From: Candidatus Tokpelaia sp.
GTDB taxonomy: Bacteria > Pseudomonadota > Alphaproteobacteria > Rhizobiales > Rhizobiaceae
Length of the DNA stretch: 64,000 nt
Direction of reading: 5' to 3'
NCBI RefSeq assembly: GCF_008636115.1
Contig: NZ_QLZD01000033.1
Location: 310,001-374,000, forward strand
Shown: positions 8,988 through 18,223 of the stretch, one piece after another
Layout of the letters: each line of letters begins with the position of its first letter
Numbering within the stretch: the first letter of the stretch is position 1
Program-made: the position numbers and the translations under genes
Notes under the pieces: model-generated
Database searches by the model: none
The model's input: the letters and a program-made list of their open reading frames with translations, nothing else
Told to the model about the DNA's origin: nothing

Positions 8988-9521
8988 ATGCCCGCTCTTT
9001 CTATAAAAACCTGTATAAAAAATTATGCCGTGCCCGTTCTGATTGCTGTGCCTTTGTCTTTTGGAAACTGTTTTGCTTATGCTGCCGATACAGGCGGCAA
9101 GGCCTATTTTCCGCCGGCGCCGGAAGGGCCGGAGGCGCAGGCCACACCGCTGCCATCGCGGCCTTATAAAGGCATATGCAGCAATTTTCTGGTGCGGGCT
9201 GAGGCAAGGTTGCGCTTTGCCCGGCAAATGCGCCGTGTGCCGCATGAGCCGCGCCTGTCCATAAAATCTTTCAACAATGTTGAAGAAGTGCAGTCTCAAT
9301 ACGGGCCTGAATCCTATGATATTAACCGCCATTATTGCGCCGCTACGGTCACTATGACTAATGGGCAGAGCTACCCTGCTACTTATATTGTGGCGCGCGG
9401 CCAGGGCTTTGCCGGCATTGGCCCTTTGCATGTCTCTTTCTGCGTGGTCGGTCTTGATAACTGGCTGGTGCGCGATAATGATTGTCGCAGTTTGCGCGCA
9501 CCGGCGCTCAGCGTTTATTAA
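8988..9521 (+). CDS. secreted hypothetical protein with four cysteines
   Basis: The 177-aa protein begins with a probable Sec signal peptide (hydrophobic stretch about residues 13-30, cleavage after AYA-A). A proline-rich linker follows, then a compact domain with four cysteines (GICSN, HYCAAT, SFCVV, NDCRS), enough for two disulfides in the periplasm. The C-terminal part (Tyr-rich strand, GFAGIGPLHVSFCVVGLDNW, CRSL) looks like a conserved hypothetical found in Rhizobiales, but I do not recognise a named domain. GAGG lies upstream of the ATG. It is a single gene between rlmJ and tRNA-Pro. No function is proposed. Confidence 0.7.
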   Translation: MPALSIKTCIKNYAVPVLIAVPLSFGNCFAYAADTGGKAYFPPAPEGPEAQATPLPSRPYKGICSNFLVRAEARLRFARQMRRVPHEPRLSIKSFNNVEEVQSQYGPESYDINRHYCAATVTMTNGQSYPATYIVARGQGFAGIGPLHVSFCVVGLDNWLVRDNDCRSLRAPALSVY

Positions 9522-9669
9522 GCAATGTCCTGGCCTCCCCGCCAAAATTAAACCGGAAGCCGGCTAATATATTCATAAGGCAGGCAGGGCGGGCATAATG
9601 CCGCTTTTTCTGCTTTCTGCCTGTTTGGGGCTTGCCTTTCCTCCGGGCTTGATTTACAGACAAAAGCAG

Positions 9670-9746
<77 letters not shown>

Positions 9747-9855
9747 TTTTGGGCTTTTTCGCTTTTTAGTTCCCTGTTACTGTTCTTTGTCAGATCGCCT
9801 GTTTTTTGCTGCCGAAATTTTACCTTCAGGCTGAAGAATCGGTTATTATTATTAT

Positions 9856-10794
9856 ATGATATTGCCGATAAATGCCGATAGCAGCGCAAAAGCTGAATCT
9901 GCTGCCGCTACAGCACAATTTATGACTGGGCGCTTTGCTATTGGCGCCGGGCGCTTTTTGTCCTGGCAGGCGCATAAGGCCCTGCTAAAAGCAGAGTCTG
10001 CGACCGGGAAGGGCAAAGCAGCTTCAGCCCGGGGCACAATTTTATTATTTAACGACTGGGGCGTGCCTTTTGACAATGATCAAGCGCTGCTTGCTGCTTT
10101 GAGCGCGCGCGGTTTTTATAGTGCGGGCTATGACTGGTATCGGCAGGGTAGCCGGCCTCAATCGGGCAATAAGGCAAACAGGCGGCAAACAGGGCAAAAT
10201 CGCTATGCCTGCCGCTTTAACAGCAAAGCGCTTGGCTGTTTTGTACAAAATGTGCTTTTGCCGGATTATCCGGCGCCGTTTTATGTGCTGGCGCAAGGTC
10301 TGGGGGGGCTGTTCGCCTTGACGACACAAAATATTTTGCGCAGCACTGTGCGCCGCATGGTGCTTGTCGCCGTGCCGATGAGCATTGGCCGCCACAGGCC
10401 AAACAGCCTCTATCATTTCGGCATAAAGGCTGCGAGCCTTTTGACCTGCAATACCAGAAAACACAAGGAAACAGGGCGGAACAGCCTTGCCTATAAAGCC
10501 AATTTGCTGGATCACGCTGCCTATATTCTTTCCGGCAGCTATCGCAAAAATATGACTCTGCCCTGTCTCCTTATTTCTGCCGCCCGTGACACAAAAGCCA
10601 ATATTGCTCAGGCACGGCTGCTGGCAGAAAAATTGCGTCTTGTTGATAATCTCATTATTCCTGCGGCTTCTCCCGCTTTGCTGCAGGAATCCGCTTATCA
10701 GCGCCACCAGTTCTGGGCCGCTTTTGATGCTTTTATCCCCGGCAGTGATACGAGCAGCGCCAATCCTGTTCTGGAACATGCGGCCCTGCTTTAG
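9856..10794 (+). CDS. alpha/beta hydrolase fold protein, predicted catalytically inactive (PldB-like)
   Basis: This 312-aa protein aligns by eye with the lysophospholipase L2-like alpha/beta hydrolases of Rhizobiales: RGTILLF strand, RGFYSAGYDW, the nucleophile-elbow strand PFYVLAQGLGGLFAL, and the C-terminal QFWAAFDAFIPG. The elbow normally reads LAHSxGG; here it is LAQGLGG (Gly148 in place of the nucleophilic Ser). The usual ARHELLQE reads ASPALLQE (Pro273 in place of the catalytic His). The frame is open end to end and the fold-determining segments are kept, so it may be a pseudoenzyme or an early-stage pseudogene. It lies between tRNA-Pro and cpdR. There is no signal peptide. Confidence 0.7.
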   Translation: MILPINADSSAKAESAAATAQFMTGRFAIGAGRFLSWQAHKALLKAESATGKGKAASARGTILLFNDWGVPFDNDQALLAALSARGFYSAGYDWYRQGSRPQSGNKANRRQTGQNRYACRFNSKALGCFVQNVLLPDYPAPFYVLAQGLGGLFALTTQNILRSTVRRMVLVAVPMSIGRHRPNSLYHFGIKAASLLTCNTRKHKETGRNSLAYKANLLDHAAYILSGSYRKNMTLPCLLISAARDTKANIAQARLLAEKLRLVDNLIIPAASPALLQESAYQRHQFWAAFDAFIPGSDTSSANPVLEHAALL

Positions 10795-11280
10795 GCCGGC
10801 CTGCCCTTTAGGCAGCGCGCCGCGATTTTTGGCAAAAGCAAAGCCCCAATGGCCGGATATAGAATCAGGCGCCAGAGAAAATCAGTCACATAGCTTTGCC
10901 GGCAAAGATAATATTTTGTCGGATTAAGAAATTGCCGCCTGTTATCCCCAGTCGCATCTCATATTTATAATGGGACGGCCCCGATTATCCGGCCGTTCCA
11001 TAGCGGCAAGGCAGAGTTGCCGACAGCAGACGCGCCGGAGCCGATAAGCGCGCCTCACGCTTGAAACCGCAGCAGCGAACAAGCAAAAATTAACCATTAT
11101 TACAAGCAGTCACCCCGCCTTTATTCTCTTTTGCCAAAAATTCTGTATTATAAAACAAGGTTGCGGCATAGCGGCGACAAAGCGGCCGCGATTACAATAG
11201 CTGCAAGGGCATTATTTTTCAGCCGGGCCTGATGACAGGCTGTGCTATCGGGGCGACAACAAAACTAATCGGATAATTTG
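10795..11280. other. non-coding interval with one hairpin
   Basis: The interval of about 490 bases between the hydrolase and cpdR holds no convincing gene. The one structure I see is an inverted repeat at 10971-11000 (TGGGACGGCC / GGCCGTTCCA, pairing fully in RNA with one G-U). It lacks a T tract on either strand. The last 180 bases, upstream of cpdR, are AT-richer and presumably contain its promoter. Confidence 0.4.
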
Positions 11281-11643
11281 ATGAAGCGTATTCTGCTGGC
11301 GGAAGATGACAATGATATGCGGCGTTTTTTGGTCAAGGCTTTGGAACGCGCCGGTTATGAAGTGAGTGATTTTGACAATGGTGTCAGCGCTTATGAGCGC
11401 CTGCAGGAAGAACCTTTCTCCCTTTTATTGACCGATATTGTTATGCCGGAAATGGACGGGATAGAATTGGCGCGCCGCGCTACAGAAATAGACCCTGATT
11501 TAAAGGTCATGTTCATTACCGGTTTTGCCGCTGTGGCTTTAAACGCCGATTCACGCGCCCCGCGTGATTCGCATGTTTTATCCAAACCCTTTCATCTGCG
11601 CCAATTAGTGCAGGAAGTGCAGAAAATGCTGCTGGCAGCCTGA
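11281..11643 (+). CDS. cpdR: response regulator CpdR
   Basis: This is a stand-alone receiver domain of 120 aa with the acidic pocket (AEDD), phosphoacceptor Asp52 (LLLTDIVMPEMDG), Thr in VMFITGFA and Lys in SKPFHL. In Caulobacter and Sinorhizobium, unphosphorylated CpdR delivers substrates to ClpXP and localises it to the pole, controlled by the CckA-ChpT phosphorelay. clpX and clpP are about 48 kb away in this window. The ATG at 11281 is preceded in frame by a TTG; the ATG is preferred. A short terminator follows. Confidence 0.93.
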   Translation: MKRILLAEDDNDMRRFLVKALERAGYEVSDFDNGVSAYERLQEEPFSLLLTDIVMPEMDGIELARRATEIDPDLKVMFITGFAAVALNADSRAPRDSHVLSKPFHLRQLVQEVQKMLLAA

Positions 11644-11650
11644 ATGATTT

Positions 11651-11670
11651 TAGCGCTTTTGCGCTATTTT
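11651..11670 (+). terminator. small terminator-like hairpin after cpdR
   Basis: TAGCGC and GCGCTA pair around a TTTT loop seven bases after the stop codon, followed by TTTT. The stem is short, so termination may be partial. Confidence 0.45.
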
Positions 11671-11860
11671 CTGCCAAAAAGCCGGCATAATTGCCAAAAA
11701 AGCAAAACTTCAAACCGGATCGGCTCTGTTGCGGGCGGCACGCTGCTATTTGCTGTCCCCGGCAGGATTTTGTTCGTTTTGCCGCAATAAAGCTTGACCT
11801 TTAGCGGCTAATATGGTCTATGCCAGAGACTATGAGGTGCCACATTCAAGGCAGCCTGAC

Positions 11861-11935
11861 GGGCGTGTAGCTCAGCGGGAGAGCACTACATTGACATTGT
11901 AGGGGTCACAGGTTCAATCCCTGTCACGCCCACCA
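11861..11935 (+). tRNA. tRNA-Val (GAC anticodon)
   Basis: Acceptor stem GGGCGTG / CACGCCC, D-arm AGCTCAGCGGGAGAGCA, anticodon stem-loop CTACA-TTGACAT-TGTAG with anticodon GAC, a standard T-arm and an encoded CCA. It decodes GUC and GUU. It is almost identical to the tRNA-Val gene 263 bases downstream. Confidence 0.97.
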
Positions 11936-12123
11936 TTTATCCCGGCAAATTTGCGGCAATTTCCTCTCAATCCGGCTTCCCTGAGAGCTTTTGTCAATAT
12001 ATCTGCCGGCCGCAATCCGGCAAAAGCATAAAAGCTAAACCGGTCGCGCCTGAGAGTTTGCTCTATCGGCGGAATTAGGGCTTGCGCTCCGGGCCGCAAT
12101 ATGGTCTATAGACCATGATTTCG

Positions 12124-12198
12124 GGGCGTGTAGCTCAGCGGGAGAGCACTACATTCACACTGTAGGGGTCACAGGTTCAATCCCTGTCACGCCCACCA
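12124..12198 (+). tRNA. tRNA-Val (CAC anticodon)
   Basis: It is the same as the tRNA-Val at 11861 except for the first anticodon base (C instead of G) and one other loop base, giving anticodon CAC for GUG codons. The upstream flank shares AATATGGTCTAT with the first copy, so the duplication included promoter sequence. The Panacea gene pair begins (convergent) 32 bases beyond its 3' end. Confidence 0.97.
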
Positions 12199-12229
12199 AA
12201 TGCCGCCATTGCAAAACAAATATTCGGGT

Positions 12230-12648
12230 TTATTTGGTTCCATGCATTCTTCTATGCAAATGGCGCGAAGCGGTCGTTACCGCCGCTCCGCCAAAACTGC
12301 CGAACAAAAACACCTGCACATTTTTGAGTTGCTCTTCCGACAGCCAGCACCAGCACAGCATATCGGGAAAATCATATGAAGGATAAAAATCAAAAAGACA
12401 GCAATACTGCTAATCCCAATTATCCATAAAGCCCCTATCATTAAGGTCTCAAAATGATTTTTAAAGCTCTGCTCCCTCTTATGCTCATTTTGCGCTGCTT
12501 TTCTATCCAAATCTTCATTATTTATAGAAGCAGCCTCTTTATCTGCCGAATCTTCATCATTGGAAGCGGGCGTCGCGAGTTTTCTATCTTCTTCAGAAAG
12601 CGAAGAGACTTTTTTAGGAGGCTGCCCCAAACTATCCATATGCCTCAC
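12230..12648 (-). pseudogene. membrane protein paired with a Panacea gene, frameshifted near its 3' end
   Basis: The gene starts 4 bases inside the end of the Panacea gene (ATGA-type overlap), so the two are a translationally coupled pair. Its product has a charged, Glu/Lys/Asp-rich N-terminal half (about 60 residues) and a strong membrane helix (GALWIIGISSIAVFLIF). The frame as it stands continues into a Cys-rich tail and stops at 12277. Shifting frame at 12365-12371 (one base lost, probably from the T4 or C3 run of the coding strand) gives a more natural tail (WLSEEQLKNVQVFLFG...) ending at TAA 12230-12232. It is either a frameshifted gene or one with an unusual C terminus. I recognise no family name. 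Confidence 0.55.
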
Positions 12649-13103
12649 CCCGCCGGCGTATTATCTGCTTTTCTTTTAAAATAATCAGCAATCAAATCAT
12701 TCGAAATTACACTGCCAAAAATACCCGGACAATATGTGTTGCTCCAAGGGGTTCCGGGCGCATGTGTCAAGCGGGACAGTTGCGGCCCGGTAAGGCTGCC
12801 ATAAATATCATAAACCTGTTTAACAATGCTCTTCTCGCTCTCATCAAGCGCAAAATTTTCATTCGAGAGCCTACCCTCAACCGGATTGCTGCGAAAATGC
12901 TTTATTTTATCATAAAGAGTTGGAATAACAGGCCCGTACTGCCAAGCTTGTATCCCATCTTTTATCAGCGGGCGCCCATAAAGACCCAGCATCCAGCCAT
13001 GTGCCAGATAGACAAGCTTGAGCAGTTGCATAGGCGTTAAAGTTGTCTTCTGTTCCCGCGCCAAGTTAAGAAATTGGTCGGCAATTTTCTCGCTGCCATG
13101 CAT
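12645..13103 (-). CDS. Panacea-domain (DUF4065, SocA-like) protein, probable antitoxin
   Basis: The 152-aa protein is a clear Panacea/DUF4065 member: MQLLKLVYLAHGWMLGLYG near the N terminus, then AWQYGPVIPTLYDKIK, and SRLTHAPGTPWSNTY toward the C terminus. The domain is known from phage-associated GepA proteins, from the antitoxin/adaptor SocA, and from the PanA antitoxins that neutralise very different toxins, including membrane-acting ones. GGGG lies eight bases before the ATG. Its coupled downstream gene encodes a one-helix membrane protein, so a toxin-antitoxin or phage-defence pair is a reasonable inference, not proven. The pair sits between tRNA-Val and merR, a likely insertion point. 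Confidence 0.85.
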   Translation of the reverse strand: MHGSEKIADQFLNLAREQKTTLTPMQLLKLVYLAHGWMLGLYGRPLIKDGIQAWQYGPVIPTLYDKIKHFRSNPVEGRLSNENFALDESEKSIVKQVYDIYGSLTGPQLSRLTHAPGTPWSNTYCPGIFGSVISNDLIADYFKRKADNTPAG

Positions 13104-13214
13104 TTTATATCCCCAAAATTTCCTATCACCTGATAATAACCCTAAATTATTACCATGATTCTTCCGGGAGGAGATTTAAAAAATCCACTATCACAGGAAA
13201 GCAAACCCACTATC

Positions 13215-13742
13215 TCACCCCTGGCGAGCGCGGTCAAGCAGGCGTTTGCATTCTATCAATTCCAGCAAAGCCCGCTGCAAAAGCGCATTTTTATCTTTGA
13301 CAATCGCGGCAGAATTCTCGCTTTGCCTGTCAGCCTCTTCATTGCGCAAAAAGCCGAAAAAACCGCGTCCACCCCCCTTTTCCTTATATTCAGGCACAAT
13401 ATCGCCGGGAAATAATTCTTCCAGCTCATTTTGCTGTTTTTGTTTGATAAGTGCATCAGCCTGCTCTTTGTCACCGCTGCCTAAAGCAGCAATAAAAGCC
13501 ACACCGTTTTCTTTCAACAAGCGCTGCACGCCCTTGATAGTATAGCCTTTTTCGTAAAGCAGATACTGCACTGCCTTGAGAAAATCGACATCGGCCGGGC
13601 GGTAATAACGGCGGCCGCCGCCGCGTTTCATCGGCTTTAATTGCGAAAAACGCGTTTCCCAAAAGCGCAAAACATGCTGGGGCAAATCCAGCAATTCAGC
13701 CACTTCGCTAATTGTGCGAAACGCCTCAGGCGCTTTTTCCAT
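13215..13742 (-). CDS. MerR-family transcriptional regulator
   Basis: The protein (175 aa) has an N-terminal MerR winged helix-turn-helix ([22 protein letters not shown], then [17 protein letters not shown]) and a Lys/Glu-rich C-terminal half with coiled-coil character and no obvious metal-binding cysteines. Such regulators follow ihfA in many Rhizobiales; their targets are not established. The start is placed at ATG 13742 because GGGG lies just upstream and the HTH begins soon after; an upstream GTG would overlap the ihfA stop. Confidence 0.88.
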   Translation of the reverse strand: MEKAPEAFRTISEVAELLDLPQHVLRFWETRFSQLKPMKRGGGRRYYRPADVDFLKAVQYLLYEKGYTIKGVQRLLKENGVAFIAALGSGDKEQADALIKQKQQNELEELFPGDIVPEYKEKGGGRGFFGFLRNEEADRQSENSAAIVKDKNALLQRALLELIECKRLLDRARQG

Positions 13743-13810
13743 TGTTCCGGCCCCTTTATCAAACCCGCCAGACAGGCCAAAAGCACTGCCCCGGCACACC
13801 CCCACAGGCA

Positions 13811-14122
13811 CTAATCATGCAATTTGCGCTGCCGCTCCAGAACCATTTGCTTCAGGACATTAGAGGCTTTAAAAGCAACAACCCGGCGGGGATAAATCGC
13901 CGCTTCTTCCCCTGTCATCGGGTTGCGGCCAATGCGCTCTTTTTTGCTGCGCACCTGAAAAGTGGCAAAAGACGATAATTTAACTGTTTCTCCCCGCACA
14001 ATAGCATCACATATTTCTTCAATAATCATTTCAACCAGAGCAGCCGATTCCACCCGCGACAACCCCACTTCCCTGCAGACGGCATCTGCCAAATCAGCGC
14101 GCGTTACAGTTTTACTTGTCAT
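13811..14122 (-). CDS. ihfA: integration host factor subunit alpha
   Basis: This 103-aa HU/IHF-family protein bends DNA at specific sites as a heterodimer with IhfB. It has the helical N-terminal dimerisation part and the beta-arm signature [23 protein letters not shown] with the conserved Pro used for intercalation. The FabH-IHF-MerR neighbourhood identifies it as the alpha subunit rather than HU; a separate HU gene (hupB) is at 56.2 kb. Confidence 0.92.
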   Translation of the reverse strand: MTSKTVTRADLADAVCREVGLSRVESAALVEMIIEEICDAIVRGETVKLSSFATFQVRSKKERIGRNPMTGEEAAIYPRRVVAFKASNVLKQMVLERQRKLHD

Positions 14123-14335
14123 GAGCTTGCAACCCTTTGTAATATTTCATCGCCTTGTTAGCGATTCCCGCAAATTTCCTGTTCTTTTCTAATCGAGACA
14201 GGCGCGAGTTTCAACGCGATTTTTATTAACATGTGATTTTTATTTATCTTTTGCCGCATTTCACTGGCGGGGTCAGCGTCCTTTCATCGCCGCGCCTTTG
14301 CGGTGGAGATAATAAAGCAAAAATAATCCGGCGCC

Positions 14336-15307
14336 TTAACGGCGCAGTAACACTGCCCCCCAGGTGAAACCGCCGCCCATAGCTTCCAGCATAATCAAAT
14401 CGCCTTTTTTAAGGCGTCCGTCCCGGCTGGCCGCGGCCAGCGCCAATGGCACGGAAGCAGCAGAAGTATTGCCATGTTCTCCTACGGTTATCACCACTTT
14501 TTCAGGAGCAATGCCCAATTTATGGGCCGCCGCATCAATAATGCGCTTATTGGCCTGATGCGGCACAAACCAGTTTAAATCCCGCGCCGACAGGCCTGTT
14601 TGCGCAAAGCAATTATCAACAACATCGGTAATCATGCCGACAGCATATTTAAACACTTCCCGCCCTTGCATATGTAAATGCCCGACTGTCCGGGTGGTGG
14701 AAGGCCCGCCATCGACATAAAGCTTCTCCATATGCCGGCCGTCTGAACGCAGGCAGGAAGCCAGAATACCGGTATCATTTATAGTGCCTTTGCTGCTGCG
14801 CGCTTCCAGCACCACCGCCCCGGCGCCATCGCCAAAGAGAACGCAGGTCGAGCGGTCATGCCAATCCAGAATACGGGAAAAGGTCTCAGCGCCGATAACC
14901 AGCGCCCGTCTGGCCATGCCCGCCCGCAAATAATTATCTGCTGTGACCAGAGCAAAAACAAAGCCGGAGCAAACAGCCTGCACATCAAAGGCAAAGCCGT
15001 GATTCATGCCCAGATTGCTCTGAATCTCTGTAGCGGAAGCGGGGAAAGTATGATCAGGCGTTGAAGTAGCCAAAATAATCATATCAATAGCATCAACCCC
15101 AAGCCTCGCATTTTCCAGCGCTTTTTGCGCCGCGGCCGTGCCCAGGGAAACAGTGGTTTCACCCTTGCCGGCAATATAACGCTGCCTGATACCTGTGCGC
15201 TGCACAATCCACGCATCTGAAGTATCCACTTTTGTCTCAAGCTCACTATTGGTCATGACATGCCTGGGCAAAGCCGCCCCAATGCCGCAAATTGCCGACC
15301 GTATCAT
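14336..15307 (-). CDS. fabH: 3-oxoacyl-ACP synthase III
   Basis: FabH (323 aa) starts fatty acid synthesis by condensing acetyl-CoA with malonyl-ACP. The catalytic triad is present: Cys113 in AVCSGF, His in [10 protein letters not shown] and Asn in [10 protein letters not shown]. It lies between plsX and ihfA, the conserved phospholipid/fatty acid order. Confidence 0.96.
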   Translation of the reverse strand: MIRSAICGIGAALPRHVMTNSELETKVDTSDAWIVQRTGIRQRYIAGKGETTVSLGTAAAQKALENARLGVDAIDMIILATSTPDHTFPASATEIQSNLGMNHGFAFDVQAVCSGFVFALVTADNYLRAGMARRALVIGAETFSRILDWHDRSTCVLFGDGAGAVVLEARSSKGTINDTGILASCLRSDGRHMEKLYVDGGPSTTRTVGHLHMQGREVFKYAVGMITDVVDNCFAQTGLSARDLNWFVPHQANKRIIDAAAHKLGIAPEKVVITVGEHGNTSAASVPLALAAASRDGRLKKGDLIMLEAMGGGFTWGAVLLRR

Positions 15308-15470
15308 ATAGTCTCCTCAAATTTCTGTTTTGCTCTTCCCATACAGGCTGCGTTTGCGGCCGGGAAACGGCGAAGCACCGGGCGAAACAAGGCAGCAAAC
15401 CGCTAAACCGGAAAATACAAGACGCCCTGCAATTCAAGCCGACAGGCCGCTTGCCTGAAAGACGGCAAAT

Positions 15471-16520
15471 TTATTCTTTCTTTTCCTGCAATAGCGAAAA
15501 ATCCGGCTTGCTGCGATGAAAATAGCGCAAATCGGCCGATATTTTCTCCAGTAATTTATATTTGGCCATTTCATAACCAATACGCAGGGCAGAAGCAAAT
15601 CCCTGCGCATCTGTGCCGCCGTGACTTTTGATGACCAGACCGTTAAGCCCCAGCAATACCCCGCCATTAACACGGCGCGGATCCACTTTTTCCCGCAAGC
15701 GGCGGAAAGCTCCCCGCGCCAGCAAATAGCCGATTTTTGCCGGTAAGGATTTTTTGATTTCCGCCGCCAGCATAAAGGCCGCCTGCCGCACTGTGCCTTC
15801 TGCCGTTTTCAAGGCAATATTGCCGACAAAGCCCTCCGTTACGACAACATCAACTTTGCCGAAACCAATATCATTGCCTTCAACAAAGCCTTTATAATCC
15901 AATACTTCCGATTGCACTTCCCTTAAAATATGCCCCGCTTTGCGAATTTCTTCCAGGCCTTTTACATCTTCAACACCGACATTGAGCAGGCCGACAGTCG
16001 GCCGCTCAACATGATATAAAGCGCGGAACATAGCCGCACCCATAACGGCAAAATCCACCAGTTGGCTGGCATCGGCGCCGATTGTGGCGCCAATATCCAG
16101 CACCAGCCCTTCTCCGTCTATAGTGGGCCAAATGCCGGCAATACCGGGGCGCTCCGCCTCAGCCAGCATACGCAGACAAAAATAGGACATAGCCATTAAG
16201 GCACCGGTATTACCGGCAGAAACACAGGCATCGGCTTCACCGGTTCTGACCGCCTCGAGCGCATGCCACATGGAGGATTTGCCGCGCCCCAGCCGCAGGG
16301 CCTGGCTCGGCTTCTCATTCATTTGCGTAGCGGTCTCACAAGGGTGGAAAACACTGGCAGCCAGCTCGGAATATTGCGCCAAAACCGGCTTTACCTCATG
16401 CTCCAGACCATAAAAAACCAGACGCATATCCGGATATTGCCGCACCGCCAAAGCCGCACCGGCAATATTGGTCTTGGGCCCTTTATCTCCGCCCATAGCA
16501 TCTACCGCGATTGTAATCAC
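15471..16520 (-). CDS. plsX: phosphate acyltransferase PlsX
   Basis: PlsX (about 349 aa) makes acyl-phosphate from acyl-ACP for phospholipid synthesis at the membrane face. The N terminus [14 protein letters not shown] is diagnostic, and SAGNTGALM and the [10 protein letters not shown] segment follow. I chose GTG 16520 as start because the family begins VDAMGGD within a few residues and GGAG lies eight bases upstream; a TTG four codons earlier is possible. Confidence 0.95.
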   Translation of the reverse strand: MITIAVDAMGGDKGPKTNIAGAALAVRQYPDMRLVFYGLEHEVKPVLAQYSELAASVFHPCETATQMNEKPSQALRLGRGKSSMWHALEAVRTGEADACVSAGNTGALMAMSYFCLRMLAEAERPGIAGIWPTIDGEGLVLDIGATIGADASQLVDFAVMGAAMFRALYHVERPTVGLLNVGVEDVKGLEEIRKAGHILREVQSEVLDYKGFVEGNDIGFGKVDVVVTEGFVGNIALKTAEGTVRQAAFMLAAEIKKSLPAKIGYLLARGAFRRLREKVDPRRVNGGVLLGLNGLVIKSHGGTDAQGFASALRIGYEMAKYKLLEKISADLRYFHRSKPDFSLLQEKKE

Positions 16521-16790
16521 TGAAACTCCCAATCAATCCAATAATCTGTTTCCCCGGCTTTCTGCCCTGCAGGCCTCGCTTTCTGCCAGGCTCATCGGCA
16601 CCGCCAAAGCTACAAAATGCCTAACGGCCTATAGCAGGTTTTCAACTGCTCCAAAAGCTTTTTCAATTTTTGTTAACCATAAACCCGCTGCGCCGGAACA
16701 CTGCAAAACCCAGGGCAAAAGGCCAATTTCATTGTAAAATATCCAATCGCACAAGGCCGCCCGCTCCCGATTGTGAAAGGCGCAGCCGGC

Positions 16791-17408
16791 CTAATCTTTC
16801 TTTAAATGTGTCAAAACGGCAAAAGGAGAAGCAGAATGCTCCTCTTTTTTGCACTGCGCTTTACTGCCGCCGGCCGGGCCGCTGCCGGCCGTCTCATTTC
16901 CTTCCTGCGGGCCGGCATTTTGCAAAAACGCTCCTTGCCTGCGCGGATAGCGATCAATTTCCAGCTCAAAAAACTCCTCCGCCAGGGCGCCGACATTAAT
17001 TTCATCGCCGCTGAAAATTTCCGGCATATCCTCTCCCTCAGGATCCAGAAACAGCTCACCGCTATTATTTTTATCGGGCAATTTGGCCAGGCGCGAATTC
17101 TGCCGCACAAAACAGGCCTCAAAATGCTTATGCAAGGTATTTTGCAGCGGCTCGGCGGTGATACTGCATGGCTGCTCAATACAAGCGCTCAACTGCCCCT
17201 CAACCCGCACACCCTGCTTTTTCCACGGACGAAGCTGAAAAACCACCGAAAAGGCAAGCACGGCCGCCACATCATGCGCGGCCGCCAGAGCGGCTCTCTC
17301 CCTTGCATTTGTCGCCAGCACAAGCTGCACGCCACCGGGCGGCAGGAAGCGCACATTAACGGGGAAATACAGGCCGGACAAAGCCGCACTGCCGGCGTGA
17401 TGAGACAT
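16791..17408 (-). CDS. DUF177 (YceD-like) protein
   Basis: The 205-aa protein belongs to the DUF177/YceD family, linked in other bacteria to 23S rRNA and ribosome assembly. In many bacteria yceD precedes rpmF-plsX; in Rhizobiales it precedes plsX as here. The typical central segment with paired Cys (ACIEQPCSITAEPL) and the acidic FLDPEGEDMPE / GDEINVGALAEEFFELEID region are visible. The C-terminal 40 residues are low-complexity. AGGTG precedes the ATG. Confidence 0.85.
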   Translation of the reverse strand: MSHHAGSAALSGLYFPVNVRFLPPGGVQLVLATNARERAALAAAHDVAAVLAFSVVFQLRPWKKQGVRVEGQLSACIEQPCSITAEPLQNTLHKHFEACFVRQNSRLAKLPDKNNSGELFLDPEGEDMPEIFSGDEINVGALAEEFFELEIDRYPRRQGAFLQNAGPQEGNETAGSGPAGGSKAQCKKEEHSASPFAVLTHLKKD

Positions 17409-17683
17409 ATCGCACCTATAATACAGTAAATATCACAGCAAAACGCCCTCACCATAAAGCAAGACAAAGCCTGCGGCAAGCCCGACAGCCAGGCCGGCCG
17501 CTTTTCGCCCGGATTTCATAATAATAATTATCGCCGGCTATAGTTCCAAATCGCAAATTTTCAGGGCATAAAATAGCTGTTTGGGCGGGGGAAAACCCGT
17601 AGCTCTTGCAATAAAGGGCAAATTGCTTTACCACTCTAAAATACAATTTGTTTATTTATAAAACTGTGTTTGGGAGAATATCT

Positions 17684-18223
17684 TTGTCCAACACCTTAAT
17701 CTCGCCAGTAAAGGCCGGGGCAGAGCCGGCGTTTTTTTCGCCGCAGCTTAAATTTGCGCTGCGTTTATGTGTGGGGCTGGGGCTGGGGCTGGCTGTTGCT
17801 TCCTGCAGCAAAGTCAGTTTTCTTGATACGACGCAAACTTATAATGAAGGCTATATTATTGATCAGCAGGCGCTGGATACGGTTGCTGTCGGCTCAAGCC
17901 GCGATCAGGTTTTGCTGGCTCTGGGCACGCCGTCACTCAAAGCCATGTATGATAGTGAAGTTTTTTATTATATTTCGCAAACGCGTTATCGCCGGGCGCA
18001 ATTTATGAAGCCGAAAATTATTGATCGCCGTGTTATCGCTATTTATTTTGACAAACAGGGCAATGTCAGCAAAATCGCGCATTATGGCCTGAAAGACGGC
18101 AAATTATTTGACTTTGCTTCCAAAACGACACCGACAGGCGGTAAAGATCAGTCTTTCCTCAATCAGCTTATTATGGGCACACGCGCCGTCCCCGCTTTGC
18201 CAATACCGAAAAATCCGCGGTGA
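17684..18223 (+). CDS. bamE: outer membrane assembly lipoprotein BamE (OmlA/SmpA)
   Basis: BamE (about 179 aa) is a small lipoprotein of the BAM complex that folds outer-membrane beta-barrels. The lipobox (VASC) follows a hydrophobic signal; the SmpA/OmlA domain has GYIIDQQAL, VGSSRDQVLLALGTPS and the DRRVIAIYFD strand. The TTG at 17684 is chosen because GGAG lies nine bases before it and the signal peptide then has normal length; an earlier in-frame TTG at 17648 would give a long extension. It is transcribed away from DUF177. bamA is at 42.7 kb. Confidence 0.9.
   Translation: MSNTLISPVKAGAEPAFFSPQLKFALRLCVGLGLGLAVASCSKVSFLDTTQTYNEGYIIDQQALDTVAVGSSRDQVLLALGTPSLKAMYDSEVFYYISQTRYRRAQFMKPKIIDRRVIAIYFDKQGNVSKIAHYGLKDGKLFDFASKTTPTGGKDQSFLNQLIMGTRAVPALPIPKNPR

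Noticed and set aside
10971-11000. Hairpin between the hydrolase and cpdR as a terminator
   Set aside because: It is nearly 180 bases from the preceding stop codon and has no T tract on either strand.
13155-13415. Plus-strand frame overlapping the merR 3' end
   Set aside because: Antisense to a well-supported gene, no domain and no convincing start signal.
17433-17519. 28-codon hydrophobic frame on the minus strand between DUF177 and bamE
   Set aside because: No good ribosome-binding site and no conservation evidence; it could be part of a decayed neighbour but is too short to support.
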